Shown here piece after piece: positions 32,104 to 39,974 of a stretch of 43,184 nt of DNA; within the stretch, counting starts at the first letter, position 1, and every line of letters starts with the position of its first letter. Below the pieces are notes generated by a model. That model made no database searches and had not been told where the DNA came from. It was given only the letters and a program-made list of their open reading frames with translations. A program made the position numbers and the translations under genes. Source of the DNA: Syntrophomonas sp. (GTDB lineage: Bacteria; Bacillota; Syntrophomonadia; Syntrophomonadales; Syntrophomonadaceae); NCBI GenBank assembly GCA_016841425.1, contig JAENZE010000019.1, positions 1 through 43,184 on the forward strand, written 5' to 3'.

Positions 32104-32755
32104 ACCGACTACAGGTGAACGGCTTCTCAGCAAGAAAAATTTTGTCTATCGGGAGCGAGGAGAACAGCAGGATGTGGTAGTCAAAATATTTTCTGATTTG
32201 AAGCGCTTTCAAAGGGAAAGGGAGATAGGGGATCTGCTGCAGGGCTCTAGCCTTGCTACGCCGGCACGTTATTCCTGTGACGAGAATAGTCTTACGATCA
32301 TATACCAATTTGTTGAGGGCTCTCCTGTGGTGGATTTTATTGAAAACACTGAACTATCTGAGGCAGAGGATATAATAGGGAAAATTTGTGTATGGCTTCT
32401 TGAATTCTATTCGATTATTCGGGGTAAACAGGGATGTCAGTACATACTCGGAGATATTCACCTGCGTAATTTCATATACAACCGGGTTTCCCAGCAAGTA
32501 TATGGATTCGACTTTGAGGAATGCCGCATTGGTCAAATAGAGAGTGATGTTGCACGGCTGTTTGTCTTTATCTTGCACTATGATCCGGCCTTTACCCCAC
32601 GTAAAAAAGCACTGGCAAATTACCTATGGGAAAATCTTTCTGCCCCACTTGCACTAGATGAAACCTTATTTCAACAGGAAGTGAAAAGGGAAACGCTAGA
32701 ACTAATAAACCGACGGGCCAAAAGGGATATAACCCGTTCAAGGATAAGTAAATAA
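32096..32755 (+). CDS. Small protein-kinase-like (APH/Bud32-type) phosphotransferase
   Basis: 219 residues from ATG 32096, with AAGGAG 7 bases upstream and an 8-base overlap with mobB. The fold cues are a VVVKIF lysine strand near residue 28, a catalytic loop GDIHLRNF near 128 (matching GDxHxxN of APH/Bud32/RIO kinases) and a metal-binding GFDFEE near 147 in place of DFG. The glycine-rich loop is weak. It may phosphorylate a small molecule brought in by the transporter, or a protein; nothing in the sequence decides. Translational coupling to mobB suggests it acts on a related compound. Confidence 0.65.
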   Translation: MIKPTTGERLLSKKNFVYRERGEQQDVVVKIFSDLKRFQREREIGDLLQGSSLATPARYSCDENSLTIIYQFVEGSPVVDFIENTELSEAEDIIGKICVWLLEFYSIIRGKQGCQYILGDIHLRNFIYNRVSQQVYGFDFEECRIGQIESDVARLFVFILHYDPAFTPRKKALANYLWENLSAPLALDETLFQQEVKRETLELINRRAKRDITRSRISK

Positions 32756-32774
32756 AGGATGGATTTTCTGTACA

Positions 32775-33125
32775 ATGAGGAAAAAAGATATAATATGTTT
32801 GATTATAATAGTGCTGTTATTATTTCTTGGTTATGCTGCGTTGAAGAACTTTCAGAGCATACAGGGAAGTAAAGGAAGAATAGCAATAATAATTCAACAG
32901 GAGAGAGTAATCGAACGTATTGATCTGGATAAGGTAAGCGAGCCGAGAGAGATTAGACTTAGCGGCAGCTATGATGAAACCATATTGGTAGAAAAGGGAC
33001 GGATAAGGTTCAAGGAAGCTGACTGTCCCGACCAGATATGTGTTAAAACAGGATGGCTGGAAGAACCGGGGGATACGGCAGTGTGTCTGCCTAACCGGGC
33101 CATAGTGAGAATAGAAACTAAGTGA
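32775..33125 (+). CDS. NusG domain II-containing membrane-anchored protein
   Basis: 116 residues: one N-terminal membrane helix (about 6-24) followed by an exported small beta domain with LSGSYDETILVEKGRIRFKEADCPDQICVKTGW, of which the ending ADCPDQ-CVKTGW and CLPN are typical of the NusG_II (PF07009) family. Such proteins are often found beside FMN_bind, ApbE and membrane transporter genes in Firmicutes, consistent with this neighbourhood. The two nearby cysteines could form a disulfide. The function of the family is not established. It ends the forward gene run; its stop overlaps the end of a decayed reverse-strand gene. Confidence 0.82.
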   Translation: MRKKDIICLIIIVLLLFLGYAALKNFQSIQGSKGRIAIIIQQERVIERIDLDKVSEPREIRLSGSYDETILVEKGRIRFKEADCPDQICVKTGWLEEPGDTAVCLPNRAIVRIETK

Positions 33126-33440
33126 TAAGCTTCAAAATTTCCAAATAAGCGTCCTTTTTGCTGTCGATTTTGCTGCTAATATGATATCCACGAGCAGCTA
33201 AAGTATAAATAACCTGGAGGTGCTCGGGCAGTAGAAAATTATATTCTGACAATAATCCTGGTTTATCCAGCAGTTGGCTTACTTCTCCATAAAAAATCAG
33301 GGATCCTTCCTCTAAAATAGCAATCTTACCGGCTAGATTATACCTACTGGATTTATAACCGGTTTGTTGGTAAGAGAACTGCTCGAATATATTAAATCTA
33401 CTAATCGCTTTGATACTTTCTTCGAGACCAGTGATTAAAA
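33118..33440 (-). pseudogene. Decayed ECF-type ATPase (CbiO-like), C-terminal remnant
   Basis: Read on the minus strand, one open frame gives GKIAILEEGSLIFYGEV, then LLSEYNFLLPEHLQVI and AARGYHI, ending with a stop at 33118. This is the pattern after the ATPase core in CbiO/EcfA proteins: an (I/V)xLxxGxIxxxG strand followed by ELP..L....G. No start codon, Walker A or signature remains, and the upstream part (about 33360-33440) is not recognisable. It shows that another ECF-type ATPase gene once lay here in the opposite orientation to the live operon. Confidence 0.6.
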
Positions 33441-33463
33441 CAAAAATATTGCATAAAGAGCAT

Positions 33464-34405
33464 CTATTTATATAATATCTGCCGGTATAATTGCTTTGTT
33501 AGAGGGGTAGGTACCCCCAGTAATTTACCATAGTTTATAATTGTACCCCCGAAGAGGTCTCCTTCATTAAGCTTTCCGGCTTCGACATCCCGCTGATAAG
33601 AACTGCGAGCCCCGGTGGGGAAAGATCTTAGTTTAGCCAGAATCATATCGGTAAGGTCAGAGTTCAGGGGAGTACCCTTTTTCTCCGCTATTGCTATTAT
33701 TTCAGCCATAACTGTTTTCAACTGTTGAGTTAGAAGGGGAGACGCTAATGCTTCACCCATGTTTTTGCCGGCAGCAGTATTGACGATATTGGTGGCGGCT
33801 ACCAGCACAAACTTTTCCCATATAGATGGAAACGGATCATCTTCCCAGGTAAAATTCAGCTTCATCTCCTGGAAAAAATGGATTAAAGGTAAAGGGTTAA
33901 AAGCTTTGTTTTGTTGATCAGGTCCGGCAATTATCTTTTCAATCTCACCAGACTTTCTAATCTTGCCAGGTTCCGTAATGCAGGATAAGATATACAAACA
34001 AGAAGGCAGAACAATTCCTTTAGACAGCTGAGGTCTAATTCTTTCGTATATATCCACGCCATTTAATAGGGGCAGTATGATAGTATTATCATGCAGTTTG
34101 CTTTCCAAGTCCGGCAGTACTGTATCAAGATGATAACTCTTCACACACAGCAGGCATAAGTCTGGAGCCGGGATAGAGTTAAGGTTATCGGCAGCAGCCT
34201 CGGGAGTACATAAAAAAGTTCGGTCATCAGTCTCCAACTTAAGACCGCCGTTTCTATTTATAGCTTCTAAATGCTGTCCGCGGGCAATAAAAAAAACATT
34301 ATACTTTTTTAAAAGTGTATTGCAGTAGGCTATCATACCACCAAAATAGCCACCGACACCTCCTAAACCGTATATACAAATGTTACGCAGTTTCAAATTA
34401 TCCAT
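33464..34405 (-). CDS. Ketopantoate reductase family protein (2-dehydropantoate 2-reductase-like)
   Basis: 313 residues. N-terminal Rossmann motif YGLGGVGGYFGG (13-24), LLNGVD near 104, and a helical C-terminal domain with EKFVLVAATN containing the conserved lysine near 190. These are the ApbA/PanE family signatures; PanE reduces ketopantoate with NADPH in pantothenate and CoA synthesis. The C-terminal stretch GARSSYQRDVEAGKLNEGD matches the family end, where SSM.QD is usual; here it reads SSYQRD. Many paralogues reduce other 2-oxoacids, so PanE itself is not certain. AGGAGG precedes the ATG on the minus strand. No partner panB/panC is nearby. Confidence 0.85.
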   Translation of the reverse strand: MDNLKLRNICIYGLGGVGGYFGGMIAYCNTLLKKYNVFFIARGQHLEAINRNGGLKLETDDRTFLCTPEAAADNLNSIPAPDLCLLCVKSYHLDTVLPDLESKLHDNTIILPLLNGVDIYERIRPQLSKGIVLPSCLYILSCITEPGKIRKSGEIEKIIAGPDQQNKAFNPLPLIHFFQEMKLNFTWEDDPFPSIWEKFVLVAATNIVNTAAGKNMGEALASPLLTQQLKTVMAEIIAIAEKKGTPLNSDLTDMILAKLRSFPTGARSSYQRDVEAGKLNEGDLFGGTIINYGKLLGVPTPLTKQLYRQILYK

Positions 34406-34615
34406 GGGTTATTTCCTCCTGATTTTATTTAAATCCAGCGTTTCAGCTTGTCATCTATATGTGAAATTTTATCATAATTCCCTGATGAAGTTGGATTAAG
34501 ATGATCAGGCAGGGAAATAAGTAGTATATTATCCGTATCGACAAATTATGATAAGATAAACATGGGGAGCAGTTCGTCCTGGAGTATGGCAGGGCTGGTT
34601 ATTCTCCATTAATTG

Positions 34616-34650
34616 TTAAACCCGGTCTAGCTTGACCGATAAGGGGTTAA
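34616..34650 (+). promoter_or_regulatory. Hairpin sequestering the xpt ribosome site
   Basis: CGGTC (34623-34627) pairs with GACCG (34634-34638), and an alternative outer helix pairs TTAA.CCC (34616-34623) with GGG.TTAA (34643-34650). The outer helix covers AGGGG, the Shine-Dalgarno of xpt, whose ATG is at 34652. A translational control device is possible. I do not see the conserved core of the purine riboswitch in the 246-base upstream gap. Confidence 0.4.
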
Positions 34651-34651
34651 T

Positions 34652-35224
34652 ATGGAAAGACTTAAAGAAAAAATTGAAAAAGAAGGCAGCGTCCAGGGCA
34701 GCAATATCCTTAAAGTGGATAATTTCCTGAATCATCAGGTAGATGTTAATTTTCTAAACGAAATTGGACGTGAATTTGCCAGGAGATTTCAAGATGCAGG
34801 TATAAGTAAAATATTAACCATAGAAGCCTCGGGAATTGCGGTGGCAGCTATTACCGCCCAGTATTTTGGAGTGCCGGTGGTATTTGCCAAGAAAACTGAA
34901 TCAAAAAACCTGGACCAAACGGTATACAAAAGTGAAGTGTTCTCTTTTACCAAAGATAAAACTTATACCATTATGGTTTCCAGTAAATACCTGGACAGTC
35001 AGGACCGAATATTAATTATTGATGACTTCCTGGCTAATGGCAGAGCAGCTCTGGGCTTAAGAGATATTGTTGAACAGGCTGGAGCGGATCTGGTCGGTAT
35101 AGGAATCGTTATAGAAAAAGGTTTTCAGCCGGGAGGCAAAATCCTTCGTAAGGCAGGGATTCGGGTAGAGTCTCTGGCTATCGTCAAAACTATGGCCGAA
35201 GGCCGAATCATATTCGAAGAATAA
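34652..35224 (+). CDS. xpt: Xanthine phosphoribosyltransferase
   Basis: 190 residues, the typical length. It converts xanthine and PRPP to XMP for purine salvage in the cytosol. The PRPP-binding motif is [12 protein letters not shown] near residues 126-137. The N-terminus [31 protein letters not shown] is diagnostic of Xpt, with its opening [11 protein letters not shown] and the L-x-V-D-x-F-L-N-H-Q box. The conserved EASGIAVA appears near residue 58. It is monocistronic here, without the usual xanthine permease pbuX next to it. Confidence 0.93.
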   Translation: MERLKEKIEKEGSVQGSNILKVDNFLNHQVDVNFLNEIGREFARRFQDAGISKILTIEASGIAVAAITAQYFGVPVVFAKKTESKNLDQTVYKSEVFSFTKDKTYTIMVSSKYLDSQDRILIIDDFLANGRAALGLRDIVEQAGADLVGIGIVIEKGFQPGGKILRKAGIRVESLAIVKTMAEGRIIFEE

Positions 35225-35314
35225 TGCCCCCTAAATAATTCATTTGCTTATATCCAGTTTTCATGTTAAAATTTCGCTCTAGGACTTTGCAATTAAAAAT
35301 TTATGAAGACAGGG

Positions 35315-35342
35315 TTGTTTTCATAGTAAAATGAACTATAAC
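35315..35342 (+). promoter_or_regulatory. Probable sigma-A promoter of the SRP RNA
   Basis: TTGTTT (35315-35320) and TATAAC (35337-35342) are separated by 16 bases and lie about 20 bases before the SRP RNA. The -35 is weak (4 of 6). The call rests mainly on position. Confidence 0.4.
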
Positions 35343-35364
35343 AAATAATAAACGAAATTAAAAT

Positions 35365-35634
35365 TGCCGTGCTAGACGGGGAATTAGCGGTGCCTTGTAA
35401 CCTGCAACCCGCTGCAGCAGGGTCGAATTCCTGAGCTAAGGGTATACTTTGTGAGGTCTGGCTTAAAAAAGTGGCGTTGAAATCTGGGTCCTTCGCAATG
35501 AGACATCTTGAATCGTGTCAGATCCGGAAGGAAGCAGCACTAAGGGATCCATCTTATGTGACGAAGGGGTGCCTGGATGGAGTTAACTGTTTAAGTAACG
35601 CTTGGAAGGTATATTCGAAGCCAGGTGCACGGCA
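35365..35634 (+). ncRNA. ffs: Signal recognition particle RNA, large Bacillus type (with Alu domain)
   Basis: About 270 bases. The ends GCCGTGC and GCACGGC pair to close the molecule. Near the 5' end GGTGCC and CCTGCAA with GCTGCAGCAGGG match the Alu domain of the Bacillus subtilis scRNA. The S-domain apical region at 35519-35548 contains the Ffh-binding core TGTCAGATCCGGAAGGAAGC, with the GGAA tetraloop, followed by AGCACTAAG. TTAAGTAACGCTT near 35592 also matches the Bacillus type. Together with Ffh it targets nascent membrane and secreted proteins to the translocon. Its place just before dnaX is the usual one in many Firmicutes. Confidence 0.96.
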
Positions 35635-35654
35635 TTAATATTATATACTCGATA

Positions 35655-35683
35655 ATAGCAGGTAAGAGACCTGCTATTTATTT
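35655..35683 (+). terminator. Intrinsic terminator after the SRP RNA
   Basis: ATAGCAGGT (35655-35663) pairs perfectly with ACCTGCTAT (35669-35677) around AAGAG and is followed by TTATTTA. It lies 21 bases past the RNA end and 100 bases before dnaX. Confidence 0.75.
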
Positions 35684-35782
35684 ACCCGGAGAAGAAGGAA
35701 AATCTTCCATAAAACATGAATTAACAAGTAATCGAATAAAAAATAATTTAAGGTTATTAAGTCCGAGAAAGGAAGTAAGATT

Positions 35783-37285
35783 ATGGCGTACCTGGCATTA
35801 TACAGAGCATGGAGACCACAAAAATTTCAAGATGTGGTAGGACAGGAGCAAACAGTGACTGCCTTTAAAAATGCCATAGCCCAGGGCCGAACAGTTCATG
35901 CTTACTTGTTTTCTGGGCCCAGAGGGACTGGGAAGACCAGCGTTGCTAAAATAGTCGCCAAAGCACTTAACTGTCTCAACGTTAGTGGAGGGGAACCTTG
36001 TAATGAATGCAGCTCTTGTTTGGATATAAATCGCGGCAATTTTATGGATGTGGTAGAAATAGACGCTGCCTCGAACCGGGGTATTGATGAAATCAGGGAG
36101 CTGAGAGAAAAGGTTAGAATCATGCCTGCTCAGGGTAATAAAAAGGTATATATCATCGATGAAGTACACATGCTGACCACTGAAGCTTTCAATGCTTTAT
36201 TGAAAACTATTGAAGAACCACCGGAATCAGTAATTTTTATTCTCGCTACTACTGAAATGCAAAAAATTCCTGCTACCATTGTTTCCCGTTGCCAGACATA
36301 TCAATTCCGAAGAATAACTATGGCTGAGATAATTACACGGCTGGAACAGGTGGCTGAATCTAACGGTATACACATTAGCCAGGATGCAGTAGCCATAATA
36401 GCGCGCCGATCAAATGGAGGATTAAGAGATGCTCTGAGTATTATGGATCAGATATACTCCTACAAGGGAACCGTTATTCAGAAGGAAGATGTTATTGAAG
36501 TACTGGGTCTGGTGGATGATATTTTTATGGCGGACCTGATCGAAGCATTGTTGGCCCACGATTCAGCGCGGGTTATGAACATGTTAGATACGGCTCTAGA
36601 TCAAGGTAAAGAAACCCAGCAAATAGCAAGAGAAAGCGTAATCTATTTAAGAGATTTGCTGTTATATGCTTTACTGGGCAATAAAGCTGATCTAATAGCC
36701 GCTAATCAAAGTCACAAAGATGTTTTAGATAAACAAAAGGGAAAGACTAATCAAGAAAAGATGTTAATGGCTTTAAGAAAGATGATGGATACTGCGGACC
36801 GGTTAAGATTCAGCGAGGGGAACAGAGTGCAGCTGGAGATTGCTTTTCTGGAAGTCTGTGAGATATTAAGTGATAATACAACTGAGCCCCAATCCGAAGT
36901 TAGGTTACGAGAAGCACCTGTTGAAGATAGTGGGGTTAAGAAAGGCAGACCTAAGAAAACAGAGGCTCGGGAAGGTTTATGGAAACAAATTTTATATAAG
37001 GTTAAGGAAAAAAGAATCCCCACCCATGCATTATTATCGCAGGGCAGTTTATTAGGAATAAAAGAGAACACGATGTTTATAGGGTATAAAAAAGGATATA
37101 AATTCCATAAAGAAAGAATGGAAGAGCAGGCCAACCGCGAAATATTAGAAACAGCTATAAAGGAAATAATAAACCAGGAGATGGAAATACAGTTTATTTT
37201 TATGGAAGATGAACAGTATAATGATATTGTTGTAAAGAAAGCCATCGAAATATTTGGCGAAGAAGTTATAGAACTAAAAGATTAG
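35783..37285 (+). CDS. dnaX: DNA polymerase III subunit gamma/tau
   Basis: 500 residues. Clamp-loader ATPase with Walker A GPRGTGKTS (45-53), a zinc site made by C64 and the CNECSSC cluster, Walker B-type VYIIDEVHML, sensor 1 ATTEMQKIPATI with SRC, and the helical lid (about 180-240). The C-terminal third is the diverged tau region that contacts the polymerase. AGGAAG precedes ATG 35783. It leads the conserved dnaX-ybaB-recR cluster, with ybaB starting 11 bases after the stop. I see no obvious slippery heptamer for a gamma frameshift. Confidence 0.96.
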   Translation: MAYLALYRAWRPQKFQDVVGQEQTVTAFKNAIAQGRTVHAYLFSGPRGTGKTSVAKIVAKALNCLNVSGGEPCNECSSCLDINRGNFMDVVEIDAASNRGIDEIRELREKVRIMPAQGNKKVYIIDEVHMLTTEAFNALLKTIEEPPESVIFILATTEMQKIPATIVSRCQTYQFRRITMAEIITRLEQVAESNGIHISQDAVAIIARRSNGGLRDALSIMDQIYSYKGTVIQKEDVIEVLGLVDDIFMADLIEALLAHDSARVMNMLDTALDQGKETQQIARESVIYLRDLLLYALLGNKADLIAANQSHKDVLDKQKGKTNQEKMLMALRKMMDTADRLRFSEGNRVQLEIAFLEVCEILSDNTTEPQSEVRLREAPVEDSGVKKGRPKKTEAREGLWKQILYKVKEKRIPTHALLSQGSLLGIKENTMFIGYKKGYKFHKERMEEQANREILETAIKEIINQEMEIQFIFMEDEQYNDIVVKKAIEIFGEEVIELKD

Positions 37286-37296
37286 GAGGAATTTTT

Positions 37297-37626
37297 ATGA
37301 AATTTAATCCTGGTGGAGGAGCAAATATCAACAAAATGATGAAAGAAGCCAAAAAAATCCAGGCCCGCATTGCAGAAATGCAGGAAGAATTGGAAAACCG
37401 TGAATTTGAGGCCTCTTCAGGTGGGGGAGCAGTAATAGTCAAGGTTACCGGGAAACAGCAGATTGTATCCTTGAAGATCTTACCAGAGGCAGTAGATGTA
37501 GATGATATAGAGATGTTAGAAGATATGATTCTGGCAGCAGCTAATGAAGCTATAAAGCAGTCTCAGGATACGGTTTCACAAGAGATGGCCAAGATAACCG
37601 GGGGATTAAATATACCTGGTATGTAG
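37297..37626 (+). CDS. ybaB: YbaB/EbfC family nucleoid-associated protein
   Basis: 109 residues. The Gly-Gly-rich N-terminus and NINKMMKEAKKIQARIAEMQ open the family helix. The strand EASSGGGAVIVKVTGKQQIVSLKI and the terminal helix with NEAIKQSQ follow. These small dimers bind DNA and are almost always encoded between dnaX and recR, as here. AGGAGG lies just before the ATG. Confidence 0.95.
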   Translation: MKFNPGGGANINKMMKEAKKIQARIAEMQEELENREFEASSGGGAVIVKVTGKQQIVSLKILPEAVDVDDIEMLEDMILAAANEAIKQSQDTVSQEMAKITGGLNIPGM

Positions 37627-37693
37627 TCATGTCAAGTATTCAGGCCCGGTGTGATACATTAATGGATACAACCTAAAAGGGGGAATAAAAAAC

Positions 37694-38287
37694 TTGAAAC
37701 TAGTACAACCCCTTCAGGCTTTAATAGATCAGTTGTTAAAGCTGCCATCCATAGGCCCTAAATCAGCTCAAAGATTAGCTATGTTTATATTAAAATTATC
37801 AGATGAGGAAGCGCGGCAGTTAGCCATATCCATCATAGATGCCAAAAAGAAAATATTTCCATGCCCAACTTGTGGTTATTTAACCGATGTTGATCCATGT
37901 ATGATTTGTGCCGATCAACGTCGGGATAATACCCTGCTGTGTATAGCAGAAGAGGTAACCGATGTTATGGCAATAGAAAGAACCGGCTTTAGTGGGCGCT
38001 ATTTTGTACTTAATAAGGATTTTAATTTGTTGAAAGGCAACGGTATTGAAGACATAGATATTAAATCTTTACAGGAGCGAATCGTTAACAGTGGAGTACA
38101 AGAGGTAGTATTAGCTTTGAATCCAGATATCGATGGAGAAGTATTATCCCGGTATCTGGCCAGTATTGTTGCTAAACAGGGTATTAAGGTGACCCGTTTA
38201 GCCTACGGGCTGCCTGTGGGTGGAGATATAGAGTATACTGACGAAATAACGCTTAAAAAAGCCATAGAGGGAAGAAGCGAATTCTAA
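37694..38287 (+). CDS. recR: Recombination mediator protein RecR
   Basis: 197 residues, normal for RecR. HhH segment LPSIGPKSAQRLA near 17-29, four-cysteine zinc motif CPTCGY...CMIC (55-71), Toprim domain with LCIAEEVTDVMAIE, and the Walker-B-like C-terminal RLAYGLPVGGDIEYTDE. It loads RecA with RecF/RecO during gap repair. The start is TTG at 37694 (LKLVQPLQALI), with AAAAGGGGG about 10 bases upstream; a weak start codon is common for this gene. Confidence 0.95.
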   Translation: MKLVQPLQALIDQLLKLPSIGPKSAQRLAMFILKLSDEEARQLAISIIDAKKKIFPCPTCGYLTDVDPCMICADQRRDNTLLCIAEEVTDVMAIERTGFSGRYFVLNKDFNLLKGNGIEDIDIKSLQERIVNSGVQEVVLALNPDIDGEVLSRYLASIVAKQGIKVTRLAYGLPVGGDIEYTDEITLKKAIEGRSEF

Positions 38288-38363
38288 CATAAAACATATT
38301 CTCCTGGCATAGAGATAAAAACAGGACAGCTTTACTACTCGTATGAGCCAGGAGGAGCATGAT

Positions 38364-38636
38364 ATGACGTTTTGTTCGAACTTATGGAGCAAAGCCTGCA
38401 GCTTATTTTGCCTGGGCGAAAACGGACAGCAGCAGGTAAACGAACTTATGTCAGATGAGGCTGTGCTGCAAGAGGCATATGAAGAACTGCAGCAAGCACA
38501 AAATTGGTTTGCTAATTTAAATGAGCCGGAAATGATTGATTATGCAATATTTAAAATAAAAGCTGCAGAAAAGCACTACGATTACCTGCTGAAAAGAATT
38601 AAGACCAAAAGTCGGAATCAGAACAACTTGGTTTGA
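38364..38636 (+). CDS. DUF2508 (YaaL-like) protein
   Basis: 90 residues from ATG 38364, chosen because AGGAGG at 38350-38355 sits 8 bases upstream; an in-frame ATG at 38343 lies before that site. The conserved C-terminal half reads LQQAQNWFANLNEPEMIDYAIFKIKAAEKHYDYLL in family terms: (D/E)xxIDYAI then AAExxYxYLL, as in YaaL. The family has no assigned function but is normally found between recR and bofA in spore formers, as here. Confidence 0.88.
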   Translation: MTFCSNLWSKACSLFCLGENGQQQVNELMSDEAVLQEAYEELQQAQNWFANLNEPEMIDYAIFKIKAAEKHYDYLLKRIKTKSRNQNNLV

Positions 38637-38657
38637 TTTTGAGGAGAGATGACAGCG

Positions 38658-38924
38658 ATGGAAATGGTAAATATAATTATTGCAGCGTTATTTATGCTAG
38701 TAATTCTATACTTGATTGCCCAGGTTTTTTTAAAACCAATTAAGTTATTATGGAAATTAATTATTAATTCAGCGGTTGGGTTGGTACTGTTGCTCATAAT
38801 AAATTTTATTGGAGCATATTTTTCCTTTATTTTACCGGTTAATCTGATTACTATATTAATAGCAGGTTTTTTAGGGATACCAGGATTGCTGCTGTTGATA
38901 TGTTTTCAGTTGTTAATGACATAG
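38658..38924 (+). CDS. bofA: Pro-sigma-K processing inhibitor BofA family protein
   Basis: 88 residues from ATG 38658, with GAGGAG 11 bases upstream; the ATG at 38649 would be only 2 bases from that site. Strongly hydrophobic with two or three membrane segments and the BofA-type KLIINSAVGLVLLLIINFIG core, ending in a segment with GFLGIPGLLLL. In Bacillus BofA holds the SpoIVFB protease inactive in the forespore outer membrane until sigma-K is needed. Its presence indicates an endospore former or recent descent from one. Confidence 0.92.
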   Translation: MEMVNIIIAALFMLVILYLIAQVFLKPIKLLWKLIINSAVGLVLLLIINFIGAYFSFILPVNLITILIAGFLGIPGLLLLICFQLLMT

Positions 38925-38961
38925 AAAGAGTGTATCCGATGTAAAATAATACCAGATGATT

Positions 38962-38985
38962 AAAGGCCGGTTTGGGGCCTTTTTC
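38962..38985 (+). terminator. Intrinsic terminator after bofA
   Basis: AAAGGCC (38962-38968) pairs with GGCCTTT (38976-38982) around GGTTTGG, followed by a T-run to 38984. It closes the dnaX-bofA operon. Confidence 0.88.
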
Positions 38986-39141
38986 TGTTATATTATTTGC
39001 TATGGACAGGCATCATAAAATCATATACAGTAGCTCCTGTGGATAATAAGAACATTATTACTGGAGCATCTGCTATGATAACTGGTATGTTACATCATAA
39101 ACCGTAAATGTGAGTAACATTTCTTTCAAACAATATAAATA

Positions 39142-39171
39142 TTGACGCACAATTAAGTGCAGCATTATACT
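39142..39171 (+). promoter_or_regulatory. Probable sigma-A promoter of the P-loop gene
   Basis: TTGACG (39142-39147) and TATACT (39166-39171) are 18 bases apart. Transcription would begin near 39178, so the in-frame GTG at 39157 cannot be the start; the gene starts downstream. Confidence 0.6.
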
Positions 39172-39222
39172 ATATATAATCATCGGGCACAAGATAACTT
39201 AGGAGGTGTTGTTGTAGTTGGA

Positions 39223-39888
39223 GTGGATGCAGAGACAAGAGTCATAGAAGCGTATGTTGGAGAATATGCCAGCGGCAAAAGCGAAATAGCTATAAACAGG
39301 GCATTAGAATTGAAAAAACTTCAACGAAAGGTAACCTTAGTGGATTTAGATATCGTAGAACCCTTCTATACTTTAAGGCCGATTAAGGAGCTTCTCGAAA
39401 AAGAAGGCCTAAATATTATTGCTTATTCAAGAAGTGATAGTTTCGGGTTGGGGGAGACTGGAGCTATGCTTAATCCTCAAGCAAGATGGGCTTTAAGACT
39501 TGAGGGAGATATAATATTTGATGTCGGCTATGGTGTTCATGGTGCTAGAACAATGAACTTGGTTGAAGGGACAGCAGAAGTCGGGGTAAAAATTTTGGCA
39601 GTTATAAACTACATGCGCCCAATGACTAGCTCGATTGACAGGATAAAGGATTATATTAAAGAACTGGGGACAGTAAATGCCATAGTGGCCAACACCCATT
39701 TGGGTAATGAGACTACTTTGGATATAATAATAAAAGGCAACCTGGAAATTTTTGAAGCAGCAAGACAGATGAATATGCCTATTGCATATATTGCCATAGA
39801 AGAAAGGCATAGAGAATTTATAAATAAGGAGGAATTTGGTACACCGGTGAAATTTATACAACGGTATATGCCAGCTGCCATTTGGTAG
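39223..39888 (+). CDS. P-loop NTPase-like conserved protein next to the 2-oxoacid oxidoreductase
   Basis: 221 residues if started at GTG 39223, which follows AGGAGGT (39201-39207) at a rather long 15 bases; the promoter position rules out the earlier GTG. A Walker A-like GEYASGKSE comes near the N-terminus, then VTLVDLDIVEPFYTLRPI with the DLD(I/L)VEPF box, DVGYGVHGA as a Walker B-type strand, and ANTHLGNET as a nucleotide-specificity-like NTxxG element. I recognise this as a conserved clostridial family often encoded with 2-oxoacid:ferredoxin oxidoreductase subunits, but no function is known to me. It may be an assembly or regulatory ATPase/GTPase. Confidence 0.7.
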   Translation: MDAETRVIEAYVGEYASGKSEIAINRALELKKLQRKVTLVDLDIVEPFYTLRPIKELLEKEGLNIIAYSRSDSFGLGETGAMLNPQARWALRLEGDIIFDVGYGVHGARTMNLVEGTAEVGVKILAVINYMRPMTSSIDRIKDYIKELGTVNAIVANTHLGNETTLDIIIKGNLEIFEAARQMNMPIAYIAIEERHREFINKEEFGTPVKFIQRYMPAAIW

Positions 39889-39974
39889 CTTTTAATTTTA
39901 AACTCTTATCATTAATTAACCTGCTGCTACTAAGTATTTCCTTGGGCTTTTAGAATGGGAGGTGCGCAAATTAA

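Noticed and set aside
34406-34651. Purine riboswitch upstream of xpt
   Set aside because: The conserved loop and junction sequences of the purine aptamer are not present in the gap; only a local hairpin at the ribosome site is visible.
35625-35840. 71-codon open frame overlapping the end of the SRP RNA and the start of dnaX
   Set aside because: It begins inside the SRP RNA and crosses its terminator and the dnaX start; not a credible gene.
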